64,000 nt of DNA from Intestinibacter sp964449895 (GCA_964449895.1 CAYVBY010000007.1:54133-118132); one strand, 5' to 3'; counted from the stretch's first letter, positions 18,974 to 28,675 are shown. Translations and numbers: made by a program. Notes: a model not told the origin generated them from the sequence alone.

Positions 18974-19909
18974 CTAATACCCTCTTTTTATATCAATTAA
19001 GTTAGATACTTCTTTTCCTTGTTTATATTTCTTTAAATTGGAATAAATTGATTCAAATCTTCTAGTTTCATTTTTGTCAGAAATCCAACAACTATGTGGT
19101 GTTACTATTACGTTTTCAGCTTCCCATAAATAGCTATCTTTACTTAAAGGTTCTTCTTCAAATACATCTAAAGCCACACCTTTAAATTTATCTAAATATT
19201 TTATTAAATCATCTTCTTTAACACTTTTACCTCGTCCTATATTAATAAAACTACTTCCTTCTTTCATTAATTTAAATTTATCTTCATTCAATATTCCTTC
19301 CGTTTTTGGAGTACAAGGCATAGTGTTTACTACAATATCACAATTTTCAAATATTTCTTCCATATCGTCTTTTTTTATACATTTATCGAAATACTCTATA
19401 CTTCTTCCGTTAGTATTACATCCCCATATTTCTACTCCAAAACCTTTTAATCTTTTTGCAGCTTCTGAAGCTATTGTTCCTGTTCCTAAAAATCCTATTT
19501 TTTGACCACAAAGCTCAGTTATTGAAAAATCCATTTTCCAAATCTTTTTGTTTTGTTTTTCATAAAAATCTCTAGATTTTTTATAAATTGTCAATATACA
19601 CATAACTATCCATTCTGCAATAGGAATACTATACCCTCCTCTATAATTAGATACTTGTATATTTTGCTGTAAAATTTTATCCTTAGGTAGTTGATCAAAT
19701 CCTATACTAGTAAGAATTATATATTTTAGATTTTTCATTTTTGATATATCAAGTGTCGCAAATGGATTATAACAAACCAAAATATCTGCATCATCTGTTT
19801 TTTCACTGTTTTTTATATTAGCATCTGGAATACATATTAGTTCATATCCAAGTTCTTCTATTTTTTTAAATTCTTCATCTTTCATTCTAAAATTAAATAA
19901 AATTTTCAT
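18974..19909 (-). CDS. D-isomer-specific 2-hydroxyacid dehydrogenase
   Basis: 311 residues from the ATG 8 nt after AAGGAG; a GTG two codons upstream is less likely. Rossmann motif GFLGTGTIASEAAKRL, then the family catalytic Arg (INIGRGKSV), Glu (ALDVFEEEPL) and His (VTPHSCW). It would reduce a 2-keto acid with NAD(P)H, but the substrate (phosphoglycerate, glyoxylate, lactate or another) cannot be told from sequence. It lacks the ACT domain of SerA. A stand-alone gene. Confidence 0.88.
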   Translation of the reverse strand: MKILFNFRMKDEEFKKIEELGYELICIPDANIKNSEKTDDADILVCYNPFATLDISKMKNLKYIILTSIGFDQLPKDKILQQNIQVSNYRGGYSIPIAEWIVMCILTIYKKSRDFYEKQNKKIWKMDFSITELCGQKIGFLGTGTIASEAAKRLKGFGVEIWGCNTNGRSIEYFDKCIKKDDMEEIFENCDIVVNTMPCTPKTEGILNEDKFKLMKEGSSFINIGRGKSVKEDDLIKYLDKFKGVALDVFEEEPLSKDSYLWEAENVIVTPHSCWISDKNETRRFESIYSNLKKYKQGKEVSNLIDIKRGY

Positions 19910-19991
19910 AAGCACATCTCCTTTTTTCTTACCACATATTTATTATAATATATCTCTATATATGAAAATTATAATGACTTTAATTTTAAAC

Positions 19992-20022
19992 AAAAAAATT
20001 GAGATGTACCCATCTCAATTTC
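19992..20022 (-). terminator. Intrinsic terminator after carbonic anhydrase
   Basis: AAATTGAGATG / CATCTCAATTT stem with loop GGTA, followed by a run of U on the minus strand. Confidence 0.85.
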
Positions 20023-20088
20023 CAATAAAAAAGTTGTATTATTTTGAATAATTAAAAAATTCAAATTAATATATCTAACTTTTGTGCT

Positions 20089-20658
20089 TTATATCATTTC
20101 CATATCGTCAAAAGTTACTTTTCCTGTTTCTATATCGTACATAGCAGCAATTATTCTAAGCTTATCTTCCGCTATTAATTTCTTTAAAACTTCACTTTCT
20201 TTTAGACATTCTACACTGTATTTTGCATTTAAAACTTCACATTTTCTTTGATCTTTTTCTTCACCTATACCTTTAAGAATTTTATCAGTTATAGATTTTA
20301 TGTAACCATGTCCTTCATTATGTACAGTAGAATGAACTGCTCCACAATGAGTATGACCTAATACAACTAATAATTGTACTCCCAAATGTTCTGCAGCATA
20401 TTCAGCTGAACCAATTTCAAAATCACTTATTACATTTCCCGCATTACGTATTATAAATAATTCCCCCATTGTTGCTGAAAAAATATGTTGTACAGGTACT
20501 CTTGAATCTGAACAAGTAATTATTGTTGCATAAGGCTTTTGACCTATATTCTTTAACTCTTCGCGAAGATCTTGACTAAAGCTAGAAGGATTACTTTGAC
20601 ATTTTAAATAAAGTTCACTTCCTTCTTTTAATTTTTTTAATGCGTCTAAATAATGCAT
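20089..20658 (-). CDS. Beta-class carbonic anhydrase
   Basis: 189 residues. The zinc ligands and catalytic dyad are visible: Cys49, Asp51 and Arg53 in TCSDSRVP, and His102 with Cys105 in GHTHCGAV. It interconverts CO2 and bicarbonate in the cytosol, which supplies carboxylases and, in this genome, could support CO2/formate metabolism (inference). No signal peptide. AAAAGGAGAGAAATT precedes the ATG. A single gene with its own terminator. Confidence 0.95.
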   Translation of the reverse strand: MHYLDALKKLKEGSELYLKCQSNPSSFSQDLREELKNIGQKPYATIITCSDSRVPVQHIFSATMGELFIIRNAGNVISDFEIGSAEYAAEHLGVQLLVVLGHTHCGAVHSTVHNEGHGYIKSITDKILKGIGEEKDQRKCEVLNAKYSVECLKESEVLKKLIAEDKLRIIAAMYDIETGKVTFDDMEMI

Positions 20659-20889
20659 AATTTCTCTCCTTTTAAGTTTTATTTTACATTTTATTATTCA
20701 TAATATAATTAAACATAAATTGTCAAAATCCTTTATTTTTTTATAAATTCCACCAAATTTTTAATTTAATATATAAAAATTTTTTTATAACATAAAAGAA
20801 TTTATATTATTTTTTTAATTTCGAATAAATATAATTTCTTTTTCAAGAAAACCTGTACTAAATATTTTTAGAATAAATATTTTCTTATT

Positions 20890-21315
20890 TTATTTACTAT
20901 GATTTGCAAAATTACCTTTTGAAATAGCTTTTCTTTCTTCTTTTAAATTGTAAATTAATGTATTTAAAGACCAATTAATAGAAGTTTCTGTAACTACAGC
21001 ATATAAAGGTCTTTTTATTTTCATTTTTTTTAATCCATCTAAAAATCCTGTTATTTTATTGTTCGGAATATTATTAAATATAATTGCTTTTTCACTCCAA
21101 ATGTCGTCATTTTCATTAGATATATCTCCATCTAATATATTTTTTATTTTTGTATCTCCATTTTTGCTAGTTATACAAATTCTATCTTTTATTCCAACAA
21201 AGCCAGCAACTGTTTTTATAATATTTTCTTCTTTCCCTTTAAAATTAACTACTATTATACAACTTCTATCGTGTATATTATTTTGCTCATTTTCGTTTAT
21301 TTTTTTAAATGTCAT
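20890..21315 (-). CDS. DUF3783-type protein of unknown function
   Basis: 141 residues, no signal or membrane segment. The C-terminal half (IIFNNIPNNKITGFLDGLKK, then RPLYAVVTETSINWSLNTLI) matches what I recall of the DUF3783 family, small Firmicute proteins without an assigned role. The gene is divergent from tam across a 310-nt AT-rich gap; AAGGAG is upstream of the ATG. Confidence 0.6.
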   Translation of the reverse strand: MTFKKINENEQNNIHDRSCIIVVNFKGKEENIIKTVAGFVGIKDRICITSKNGDTKIKNILDGDISNENDDIWSEKAIIFNNIPNNKITGFLDGLKKMKIKRPLYAVVTETSINWSLNTLIYNLKEERKAISKGNFANHSK

Positions 21316-21565
21316 ATTCTATATTTCTCCTTATTTTTTATAATTATATAATTTGCTCTATATCATAAAATTTTTTTAAATTTTAAATAATTTTATTTTA
21401 TTTATTTCACTTATTTATATTTAGTATACACTAAGAATATCAAATTTTAATAATAAATTTATCTATAAAACACTTCAAATACCTTTATTAATTAAGAATT
21501 ATTTTAAAAATATATATAAATTTTTTTATTTAAAAAATGCAATTTATTTTTTTCTTCTTGCATTT
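21316..21565. other. AT-rich intergenic region between DUF3783 gene and tam
   Basis: About 250 nt of very AT-rich DNA with no plausible coding frame. It holds the divergent promoters; the tam promoter is annotated separately. Confidence 0.6.
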
Positions 21566-21595
21566 TTGACATAATAGTGCTTTAATTCATATATA
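21566..21595 (+). promoter_or_regulatory. Predicted sigma-A promoter of tam
   Basis: TTGACA (21566-21571) and TATATA (21590-21595), spacing 18 nt, 30 nt before the start codon. Confidence 0.6.
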
Positions 21596-21625
21596 GGGAT
21601 TTTTATTTAAAGGGGGTAATTCAAA

Positions 21626-22411
21626 ATGATAGATTGGAATCCGGATTTGTACTTAAAATTCGCTAAAGAAAGAACTTTACCAGCAAAGGACTTAATTTCA
21701 AGAATAGGATTAGAAAATCCTACTCGTATATTAGATATAGGTTGTGGTTCTGGTAACAGTACTAATGAATTAAAGAAAAGATGGCCTAATGCAGAAATAA
21801 TAGGTATAGATAATTCAGTTCCTATGATTGAAAAAGCAAAATCACTTTATCCAGATATAGACTTTAAATTAATGGATGCTACAGAAGATTTAACTCACTT
21901 AGGTACATTTGATATAGTATTCTCAAATGCAGCTATACAACGTATGACAAACCATGAAGAATTAATTCAAAAATGGTATGCTTTATTAAATACTGGTGGA
22001 ACTATAGCTATTCAATTACCTTTAGTAGACTCAATTAAAGGACAACAAGCTTTATATGAACTAGAATATGTAAAAAAATATAAACCTTATTTTGAAGGTA
22101 AAAATTTAAAAGTTAAAAACCATCAACCAGATTTTTACTATGATGTATTATCTCATTTATCAACTGCAAAAGATATACAAATATGGTCTACTACATATAT
22201 GCACGTTATGCAAGGTCTAGAAGGTATATCTCAATGGTATGAAAGTACAAGTATGAAAGACTACTTAGACTGTCTACCTACAGAAGAATTAAAAACAAAC
22301 TTTAAAAATAACTATTTAATAAAATTAAAAAATGCCTACTCTTTAAGAGCAGATGGAAGTGTATTATTCAACTACAAAAGATTATTTATAGTTGTATCTA
22401 AATCAAAATAA
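21626..22411 (+). CDS. tam: Trans-aconitate 2-methyltransferase-like SAM methyltransferase
   Basis: 261 residues, close to Tam of E. coli (252). SAM-binding motif I ILDIGCGSGNST, motif II acidic residue in IIGIDNSVPMIEKA, then DATEDL and VFSNAAIQRM; the WNPDLYLKFAKERTLPAKDL opening and YLLPTEE-type C-terminal part are typical of Tam. The family methylates trans-aconitate, detoxifying an inhibitor of aconitase; related Clostridial enzymes could have other small acids as substrates. AAAGGGGGTAATTC precedes the ATG. One of four plus-strand genes. Confidence 0.85.
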   Translation: MIDWNPDLYLKFAKERTLPAKDLISRIGLENPTRILDIGCGSGNSTNELKKRWPNAEIIGIDNSVPMIEKAKSLYPDIDFKLMDATEDLTHLGTFDIVFSNAAIQRMTNHEELIQKWYALLNTGGTIAIQLPLVDSIKGQQALYELEYVKKYKPYFEGKNLKVKNHQPDFYYDVLSHLSTAKDIQIWSTTYMHVMQGLEGISQWYESTSMKDYLDCLPTEELKTNFKNNYLIKLKNAYSLRADGSVLFNYKRLFIVVSKSK

Positions 22412-22444
22412 AACTCTTTAATTTAATTAAATTATTTCGATAAA

Positions 22445-22497
22445 AAAAGCTATGATTTATTATTTAATATCAATAGTAAACCATAGCTTTTATATTT
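22445..22497 (+). terminator. Terminator after tam
   Basis: AAAAGCTATG (22445-22454) pairs with CATAGCTTTT (22482-22491), with more pairs inside, followed by ATATTTTT. It may also work on the minus strand. Confidence 0.6.
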
Positions 22498-22571
22498 TTG
22501 GGATTTATATAACCTTTATCTTATAATTATTTTTTTATAAATATGAAAGTTTTTTTTTCTATCTTTCATTT

Positions 22572-23132
22572 TTAAATTCTAGATAATACTTTTTTATGGA
22601 TTTTTCTGTATATTCCTATCAAATAAGGCTCATTAGAATATTTTTCTAACTCATCTATTTTGATCCATTTTACTCCACTATTTTCGTCCAGCTTTGCTTT
22701 AATAGTACTATTTTCATCTGCAACTAATGCATACGATATACAAAAATGAAGATGAGCACTTACAAATTTACCTTTTTTTATATGAGGAACCACAGGTAAA
22801 ATATCAATAGCTATTATATCATCATATAAAACTTCTATTTCCTGTAAACCTGTTTCTTCTTTAGCTTCTTTGATTGCCACTTTAAGTAAATCTTTTTCCC
22901 CGTCTGCATGTCCACCTGTCCAAGACCAAGTTTTGTATATATTATGATGTACCATTAAGATTTTGTCTAAACTTTTATTAAAAATAAGTCCAGAACTAGT
23001 AATATGAGCATATTCATTTTTTCTATAAAGAACATCATCATTTTTATTTATAAAATTTAAAATGAGTCTTTTATCATTACTCTCTTGCTCATTTATAGGG
23101 TTTAATCCTTTTATATCATCTATATAATTCAT
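22572..23132 (-). CDS. NUDIX hydrolase
   Basis: 186 residues from the ATG that follows TTGGAAG (a TTG five codons upstream is inside that site). The Nudix box is GGHADGEKDLLKVAIKEAKE followed by ETG, matching GX5EX7REUXEEXGU with Lys for the usual Arg. It resembles the IPP isomerase/8-oxo-dGTP branch (PVVPHIKKGKFVSAHLHF), but the substrate is unknown. Lies 57 nt after udk and on the same strand, possibly cotranscribed. Confidence 0.88.
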   Translation of the reverse strand: MNYIDDIKGLNPINEQESNDKRLILNFINKNDDVLYRKNEYAHITSSGLIFNKSLDKILMVHHNIYKTWSWTGGHADGEKDLLKVAIKEAKEETGLQEIEVLYDDIIAIDILPVVPHIKKGKFVSAHLHFCISYALVADENSTIKAKLDENSGVKWIKIDELEKYSNEPYLIGIYRKIHKKVLSRI

Positions 23133-23189
23133 AAATTTATCTTCCAATCAATATTTGATTATTAAACAAAGCTCCTATATAATCGAACC

Positions 23190-23807
23190 TTAGTCTAACA
23201 TTAATTTTAAATGTTCTTGTAATATGTGTATTCCTATTTTATTTTCTCCACCTCTAGGAATTATTATATCCGAATATTTCTTAGAAGGCTCTACAAATTG
23301 CTCATGCATAGGTTTTACAGTTGCTACATACTGATTTAAAACAGATTCTACTGTTCTTCCTCTTTCTTTTGTGTCTCTTAGTATACGTCTCATTAATCTT
23401 TCATCTGCATCAGTATCTACAAATATTTTTATATCCATCAACTCTCTAAGTCTTGGATCTTCTAATATCAATATTCCTTCTAATATTATAACTTTTTTAG
23501 GGTAAACAGCTACAACTTCTTTAGCTCTAGTGTGTTGAGTATAATCATACACTGGTCTATAAATCATTTCTCCTGATTTTAATTTTTTAACATCTTCTAT
23601 CATTTTATCTGTATCAAAAGAAGATGGATGATCGTAATTTAAATTCATCCTTTCTTCCATAGTTTTATCATCATTTGATAAATAATAATTATCATGACTT
23701 ATTAATTCTATATCATTTTGAAATAATTCTTTTATATTATTTACTATAGTTGTTTTTCCTGAAGCAGAACCACCTGCTATACCTACTATACATATATTTT
23801 TCTTCAT
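23190..23807 (-). CDS. udk: Uridine kinase
   Basis: 205 residues, the family length. P-loop GIAGGSASGKTT, then NYDHPSSFDTD, the uridine-site region VYDYTQHTR and the lid RRILRDTKERGR. It phosphorylates uridine and cytidine to UMP and CMP for pyrimidine salvage. AGTAGGTG precedes the ATG. It complements the nearby nucleoside catabolic operon but is a separate unit. Confidence 0.96.
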   Translation of the reverse strand: MKKNICIVGIAGGSASGKTTIVNNIKELFQNDIELISHDNYYLSNDDKTMEERMNLNYDHPSSFDTDKMIEDVKKLKSGEMIYRPVYDYTQHTRAKEVVAVYPKKVIILEGILILEDPRLRELMDIKIFVDTDADERLMRRILRDTKERGRTVESVLNQYVATVKPMHEQFVEPSKKYSDIIIPRGGENKIGIHILQEHLKLMLD

Positions 23808-24043
23808 TACTACACCTACTTATTTTTATTCTTATTTTATATAAAATGTTCAATTTTCATCATTTCTATAATATATTATAAAAATTAACTTTTCAATACT
23901 ATTTATCCAATTTACAGTTTTTATCAAATAAAAATTTTGTATTATTATTAGTATTTACAATTAATAAGCATATCAATATTATAATATATAAAAATTTAAT
24001 TGAAAATATTAAGCATATTAATTTTAAATTTATTTAGTAAATA
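23808..24043. other. AT-rich gap upstream of udk
   Basis: No coding frame or structured RNA that I can support. It must hold the udk promoter. Confidence 0.5.
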
Positions 24044-24077
24044 CAAAAAAACTGACACCTAAAAGTATCAGTTTTTT
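24044..24077 (-). terminator. Intrinsic terminator of the nucleoside operon
   Basis: AAACTGATAC / GTGTCAGTTT stem, loop TTTTAG, then a run of seven U on the minus strand, 40 nt after the DUF1097 gene. Confidence 0.85.
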
Positions 24078-24115
24078 ACGTTCTTTTAAAATCTATAATT
24101 TTTATATAAACATTG

Positions 24116-24592
24116 TTATTTAGCATTTTCCGCAGTTGCTACTTTATGTAACCATACTCCACTATAATCGCAAGCAAATCCAAGAAATGCTCCTATTAAT
24201 AATGATGGAATTAAAATTTTCCAGTCTCCACCAGCCGCAAAAGTTGAAAAACATCCTACAAAAGTACCTGGACAAAAATCAAATAATTCAAATTTTGCAA
24301 TAATACACATTACAAATGTAATAATTGCACACCATATACCCAACTCACCAAATATAGGAACTAAATTGCTTAATATTATGATTGTCATTCCACATACAAC
24401 TCCAATTAAATTAGGGAATATAGCTTTTTTTAATCCCGTAACACCATGTTTTCCACTAGCAAAATATGTAGTGCAGCCAGCAAACCCGGCCCAGCTAATC
24501 AAACCTACTACACTTGATAAGTATGACCATAACCCACATAATACTGCTGTAGTAATACTAAGTGCACATAATGAACTCATTTTCTTAAACAT
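24116..24592 (-). CDS. DUF1097-family membrane protein
   Basis: 158 residues with about five membrane segments (5-25, 26-45, 58-80, 85-105, 125-150) and glycine-rich turns such as SWAGFAGCTTYFASG and CPGTFVGCFSTFAAGG. The pattern fits DUF1097 (YcdZ-like inner-membrane proteins), whose function is unknown. It is the last gene of the udp-nupC-deoB-deoC operon, 8 nt after deoC with AGGAG overlapping the gap, which suggests a link to nucleoside or deoxyribose use; acetaldehyde, the deoC product, is another conceivable substrate (inference only). Confidence 0.75.
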   Translation of the reverse strand: MFKKMSSLCALSITTAVLCGLWSYLSSVVGLISWAGFAGCTTYFASGKHGVTGLKKAIFPNLIGVVCGMTIIILSNLVPIFGELGIWCAIITFVMCIIAKFELFDFCPGTFVGCFSTFAAGGDWKILIPSLLIGAFLGFACDYSGVWLHKVATAENAK

Positions 24593-24600
24593 ATCTGCTC

Positions 24601-25269
24601 CTAATAACCAGATCCGCTATCTGTATTTTTCATTATTTTAATTAATCTACTTGTTCCAAGTCTATCTGCTCCAAGGCTCATAAATTTTTCGGCATCATCA
24701 AAAGAAGAAATACCACCTGCGGCTTTTACTTTAACATCTTTACCAATGTGTTTTCTCATAAGTTCAACATCTGCAAATGTTGCACCCCCAGTTGAAAATC
24801 CTGTAGATGTTTTAATATATTCAGCACCTGCATTTGTTACTATTTCACACATTTTAATTTTTTCTTCTTCTGTAAGAAGACATGTTTCTATTATAACTTT
24901 TAAGATTTTTCCATCACAAGCTTCATGAATCATGCGAATTTCATCTTCGATTTCTTGGTATCTTTTATCTTTAAGATGTCCAATATTTATTACCATATCT
25001 ATCTCTTGTGCTCCATTTGCAATTGCATCTTTTGTTTCAAAAACTTTTACAGCAGTTGTATTATATCCATTTGGAAAACCAATAACTGTGCATATTGGAA
25101 GTTTTCCGTCTACATATTCTGCAGCTTGTTTTACATAAGATGCTGGAATACAAGCAGATGCAGTTTCATATTTCATAGCATCATCTAAAATTTCTTTTAT
25201 TTGATTCCACGTAGCAGTTTGACCAAGTAAAGTATGGTCTACTATTTTTAAAACATTTTTCTTATCCAT
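24601..25269 (-). CDS. deoC: Deoxyribose-phosphate aldolase
   Basis: 222 residues starting at the ATG 8 nt after GGAGG; an upstream ATG pair lies before that site. Motifs: DHTLL, ACIPASYV, TVIGFPNG, EIDMVINIG, and the Schiff-base Lys region YIKTSTGFSTGGAT, with the second lysine in VKVKAAGGI. It cleaves 2-deoxyribose 5-phosphate into glyceraldehyde 3-phosphate and acetaldehyde, feeding glycolysis. It follows deoB by 18 nt. Confidence 0.97.
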   Translation of the reverse strand: MDKKNVLKIVDHTLLGQTATWNQIKEILDDAMKYETASACIPASYVKQAAEYVDGKLPICTVIGFPNGYNTTAVKVFETKDAIANGAQEIDMVINIGHLKDKRYQEIEDEIRMIHEACDGKILKVIIETCLLTEEEKIKMCEIVTNAGAEYIKTSTGFSTGGATFADVELMRKHIGKDVKVKAAGGISSFDDAEKFMSLGADRLGTSRLIKIMKNTDSGSGY

Positions 25270-25287
25270 GACTGTTTCCTCCATCAT

Positions 25288-26478
25288 TTAATTAAGTTTA
25301 TCAAGTAAAGAACTTCCGATAGTTCCTTCTGGCATAGCAACTCCAAAATTCTCTGCAATTGTTGCACCAATTACAGCAAAAGTTTGTGCGTCATCGATTT
25401 TTCCATATCCTTCCATTGATGGAGAATACGCAAGGAATGGAACTCTTTCTCTTGTATGATCTGTCCCAGTATGTGTTGGATCATTTCCATGATCTGCTGT
25501 GATGATTAATAAATCATCATCTCTCATAACACCAAGCAATTCTCCAAGTTTTTGATCAAACTTTTCTAATTCTTGAGCATAGCCTTCTACATTACGACGA
25601 TGTCCCCATAGAGCATCAAAATCTACTAAATTTACATAACAAAGTCCTGTAAAGTCTTTTTTTGCAATTTCAATAGTTTGTTCCATACCATGAACAGAAC
25701 TCTTAGATTTATTTGACTCAGTAATACCTTCAGTATCAAAAATATCAACTATCTTTCCTACAGAAATTACATCAAGACCTGCTTCTTTTAATGCATCTAA
25801 TGCTGTTTTTCCATAAGGTTTTAGAGCATAATCATGACGATTACTTGTTCTTTTAAATTCACCTTTTTTCTTTCCAACATAAGGTCTCGCAATTATTCTT
25901 CCTACTTTCCACTCATCTTTCATAGTGATTTCACGAGCAATTTCACAGCAACGATATAATTCTTCTAATCCAAAAGTTTCTTCGTTACCACAAATTTGTA
26001 AAACAGAATCAGCTGATGTATATACAATCATATGACCTGTTGCAATTTCTTCTTCTGCTAGTTCATCTAAAATCTCAGTTCCACTAGCACTTTTATTTCC
26101 AATAATTGTACGTCCTGTTCTTCTAGATAATTCATCTAAAAGCTCTTTTGGGAAACCTGTATCTGTAAATACTTTAAATGGTTCTGTAATATGAAGCCCC
26201 ATCATTTCCCAATGTCCTGTCATTGTATCTTTTCCTACACTTGCTTCATTAAGGTAGGCAAAATACCCTAAAGGTCTTTCTATAGCTTCTACTTGTTTTA
26301 AAGTATGAAGATTTGCCATTCCTAACTTTTGAAGATTTGGAATATTAAATTCATCTACAGATTGTGAAATATGACCTAAAGTATCAGTTCCTTCATCTCC
26401 ATAAGATGAGGCGTCTTTCAACGCCCCAACTCCAAGAGAATCGACTACTATCGTGAAAATTCTATTATATTTTTTCAT
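25288..26478 (-). CDS. deoB: Phosphopentomutase
   Basis: 396 residues, full length. Alkaline-phosphatase fold: VDSLGVGA with the first metal Asp, the active-site Thr in GKDTMTGHWEMMG, and metal ligands in ADHGNDPTHTGTDHTRE. It converts (deoxy)ribose 1-phosphate to the 5-phosphate. Spaced 15 nt from nupC; AGAGGTAG before the ATG. Confidence 0.97.
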   Translation of the reverse strand: MKKYNRIFTIVVDSLGVGALKDASSYGDEGTDTLGHISQSVDEFNIPNLQKLGMANLHTLKQVEAIERPLGYFAYLNEASVGKDTMTGHWEMMGLHITEPFKVFTDTGFPKELLDELSRRTGRTIIGNKSASGTEILDELAEEEIATGHMIVYTSADSVLQICGNEETFGLEELYRCCEIAREITMKDEWKVGRIIARPYVGKKKGEFKRTSNRHDYALKPYGKTALDALKEAGLDVISVGKIVDIFDTEGITESNKSKSSVHGMEQTIEIAKKDFTGLCYVNLVDFDALWGHRRNVEGYAQELEKFDQKLGELLGVMRDDDLLIITADHGNDPTHTGTDHTRERVPFLAYSPSMEGYGKIDDAQTFAVIGATIAENFGVAMPEGTIGSSLLDKLN

Positions 26479-26493
26479 TAATATCTACCTCTT

Positions 26494-27690
26494 TTAGAAC
26501 AATGTAATAAATCCTACTATCATTGCACTTAGTATACTTACAAATACTCCACCTAGCATAGCTCTGAATACTAAACGAGAAAGTGTACTTTTCTTTTCTG
26601 GACAAAGTACTGCAATCCCAGAAACACATATACCTAAACTAGAAAGATTTGCAAATCCACAAAGTGAAATAGCACAAACCATACCTGTTCTTGTATCTAA
26701 AGTACTAAGTATAGCACCTAAGTCTTGGAATGCAACAAATTCATTTATAATTAATTTATTACCTAATAGACTTCCTTCTAATAAAATTTCGCTTCCGTCT
26801 AATCCCATAAAGAATCCAAATGGAGCAAATATATATGAGAAAATTTGTTCTAGACTAATTCCCACAAAACCTAAAATCATGTTGATTACTGCAACTATAC
26901 CTATAATACCAACTAATGAAGCTGCAATTGAAATAACCATTTGCATACCTGTTCCTGCACCTTCTGCAATAGCATCAATTACATTAGCATTATCCCCTTT
27001 ATTATCCATTTTAACATCTGATATTGATTGTACAGCTTCAGTTTGTGGTAGTAACATTTTTGAAACTAGGATACTACCAATAGGAACCATAGCACTTGCA
27101 ATTAATAAATAATCCATAGGAATTCCTAATGCATGATATCCTCCTAAAATAGATACTGACATACTACCCATTCCTGAAACTAAAATTAATAAAATTTCAG
27201 AATCAGTTAAAGACCCTATATACTTACTAACTAAAATAGGACTATCAGTTTGACCTAAAAACATGTTTGCAACAGCAACAAAACTTTCTACTTCTGTTGT
27301 TCCCATTAATTTTCCTACAGCTTTACCAATCCATTTTACGACAAACCCTAAAATACCAACATAGTATAAAAGACTTACTAATGCTGAAACAAATATAATA
27401 TTTCCTAATGTTTGAATAACGAAAACATGACCTACTGAAGCGTCAGCAAGACTTCCAAATACAAATGATAATCCGTCTTGTCCACAATTAATAACTGATG
27501 TAACACCATCAGACACAATAGAAACTATTTTTTTACCAATTGGTAATTTAACTAATACTATAGCAATAATAAATTGTGCTATAAGTGCCTTTAATACAGA
27601 CTTCCATTGTATATTTTTACGATCCCATGATATTAAAAATATAATACCTAAAACTACTGCAATCCCAAGCAGATTTAATACTAATTTCAT
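26494..27690 (-). CDS. nupC: Concentrative nucleoside transporter, NupC type
   Basis: 398 residues from the ATG 7 nt after GGGGG; a TTG five codons upstream is within that site. CNT family: three N-terminal helices, then the core with VFGSLADASVGHVFVIQTL, FLGQTDSPILV, SGMGSMSVSILGGY, and NEFVAFQDLG with the nucleoside-contacting residues. It imports nucleosides by proton or sodium symport. Second gene of the operon, between udp and deoB. Confidence 0.95.
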   Translation of the reverse strand: MKLVLNLLGIAVVLGIIFLISWDRKNIQWKSVLKALIAQFIIAIVLVKLPIGKKIVSIVSDGVTSVINCGQDGLSFVFGSLADASVGHVFVIQTLGNIIFVSALVSLLYYVGILGFVVKWIGKAVGKLMGTTEVESFVAVANMFLGQTDSPILVSKYIGSLTDSEILLILVSGMGSMSVSILGGYHALGIPMDYLLIASAMVPIGSILVSKMLLPQTEAVQSISDVKMDNKGDNANVIDAIAEGAGTGMQMVISIAASLVGIIGIVAVINMILGFVGISLEQIFSYIFAPFGFFMGLDGSEILLEGSLLGNKLIINEFVAFQDLGAILSTLDTRTGMVCAISLCGFANLSSLGICVSGIAVLCPEKKSTLSRLVFRAMLGGVFVSILSAMIVGFITLF

Positions 27691-27708
27691 TCGATTATCC
27701 CCCAAAAA

Positions 27709-28488
27709 CTATTTTTGCTTATCTGCTTTTATTAAGTTTCTAATTGCTTCAACAGCAACTTTTATTGCAGATTCTGTATCATGTACCATAGGATTATCCA
27801 TTCCTAAAGCATTTCTTTCTTGATTTCCTACAACTAAGAAGTTTGAACCACAACGAACTCTTAAATGGCTTGCTGCTATAAATAATGCTGCTGATTCCAT
27901 TTCAGATGCTTTGCATCCCATACGTTTCCAAGCTTCCCATTTATTTAATAATTCGTAACTTACTGGCATTCTTTCTGGTTCATGTTGTCCATAAAATGCA
28001 TCTTTACATTGAACAACACCTGCATGATAAGTTAAACCTAAAGTTTTACTTGCTTGTACAAGTGCATTTGTAACATCAAGATCTGCTACAGCTGGAAACT
28101 CAATTGGAGCATATTCTCTACTTGTTCCTTCCATTCTAATTGCACCTGTTGCAACTACGATGTCTCCACCTTTTACATCTAAATCTATTCCACCACATGT
28201 ACCTACACGAACAAATGTATCTGCTCCACAAAGTACAAGTTCTTCCATAGCTATTGATGCTGAAGGTCCTCCTATACCTGTAGATGTTACACTAACTTTT
28301 TCTCCATCTAAATATCCTGTATAAGTGACATACTCTCTACTATCAGCTATTAATTTTGCATCATCAAAATGTTTAGCTATTTTTTCACATCTTTTTGGAT
28401 CCCCTGGTAAAATAACATAACGACCAACATCTCCTGGTCTAATTTGTAAATGATATTGTAACCCGATTTCCCCTGAGTAATTTTGCAT
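27709..28488 (-). CDS. udp: Uridine phosphorylase
   Basis: 259 residues from the ATG 8 nt after TGGAGG; a longer frame to 28566 covers the promoter and lacks a ribosome site. NP-I family: ILPGDPKRCEKIAKHF phosphate site, STGIGGPSASIA, VRVGTCGGID, and MESAALF for the ribose. It splits uridine to uracil and ribose 1-phosphate; activity on other nucleosides is possible. First gene of the operon, directly behind the promoter with the regulator-like motif. Confidence 0.92.
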   Translation of the reverse strand: MQNYSGEIGLQYHLQIRPGDVGRYVILPGDPKRCEKIAKHFDDAKLIADSREYVTYTGYLDGEKVSVTSTGIGGPSASIAMEELVLCGADTFVRVGTCGGIDLDVKGGDIVVATGAIRMEGTSREYAPIEFPAVADLDVTNALVQASKTLGLTYHAGVVQCKDAFYGQHEPERMPVSYELLNKWEAWKRMGCKASEMESAALFIAASHLRVRCGSNFLVVGNQERNALGMDNPMVHDTESAIKVAVEAIRNLIKADKQK

Positions 28489-28537
28489 ACCTTTTCCTCC
28501 ATGTTTATATAATCTTTTCTGTTTATTTATATTCCCT

Positions 28538-28566
28538 ATTATAAAATATACTTGTCTATTTTTCAA
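28538..28566 (-). promoter_or_regulatory. Predicted sigma-A promoter of the udp-nupC-deoBC operon
   Basis: On the minus strand TTGAAA (28566-28561), 17-nt spacer, TATAAT (28543-28538), about 50 nt before the udp start. The spacer contains operator-like site A. Confidence 0.75.
28547..28558 (+). promoter_or_regulatory. Operator-like site A
   Basis: TATACTTGTCTA, differing at one position from site B. It lies between the -35 and -10 of the operon promoter, a position where a bound repressor would block polymerase. Confidence 0.55.
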
Positions 28567-28584
28567 CCTATTTTTTTATTTTTT

Positions 28585-28596
28585 TATACTTGTATA
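28585..28596 (+). promoter_or_regulatory. Operator-like site B
   Basis: TATACTTGTATA, a palindrome except for its central TT, 38 nt from site A and upstream of the operon promoter. Confidence 0.55.
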
Positions 28597-28675
28597 TTTT
28601 ATATATATGTAATTCAATATATAAATACTCTAAATAGACTTCTTATCTACCAAAATGTACATTTTTTTCAGATTA

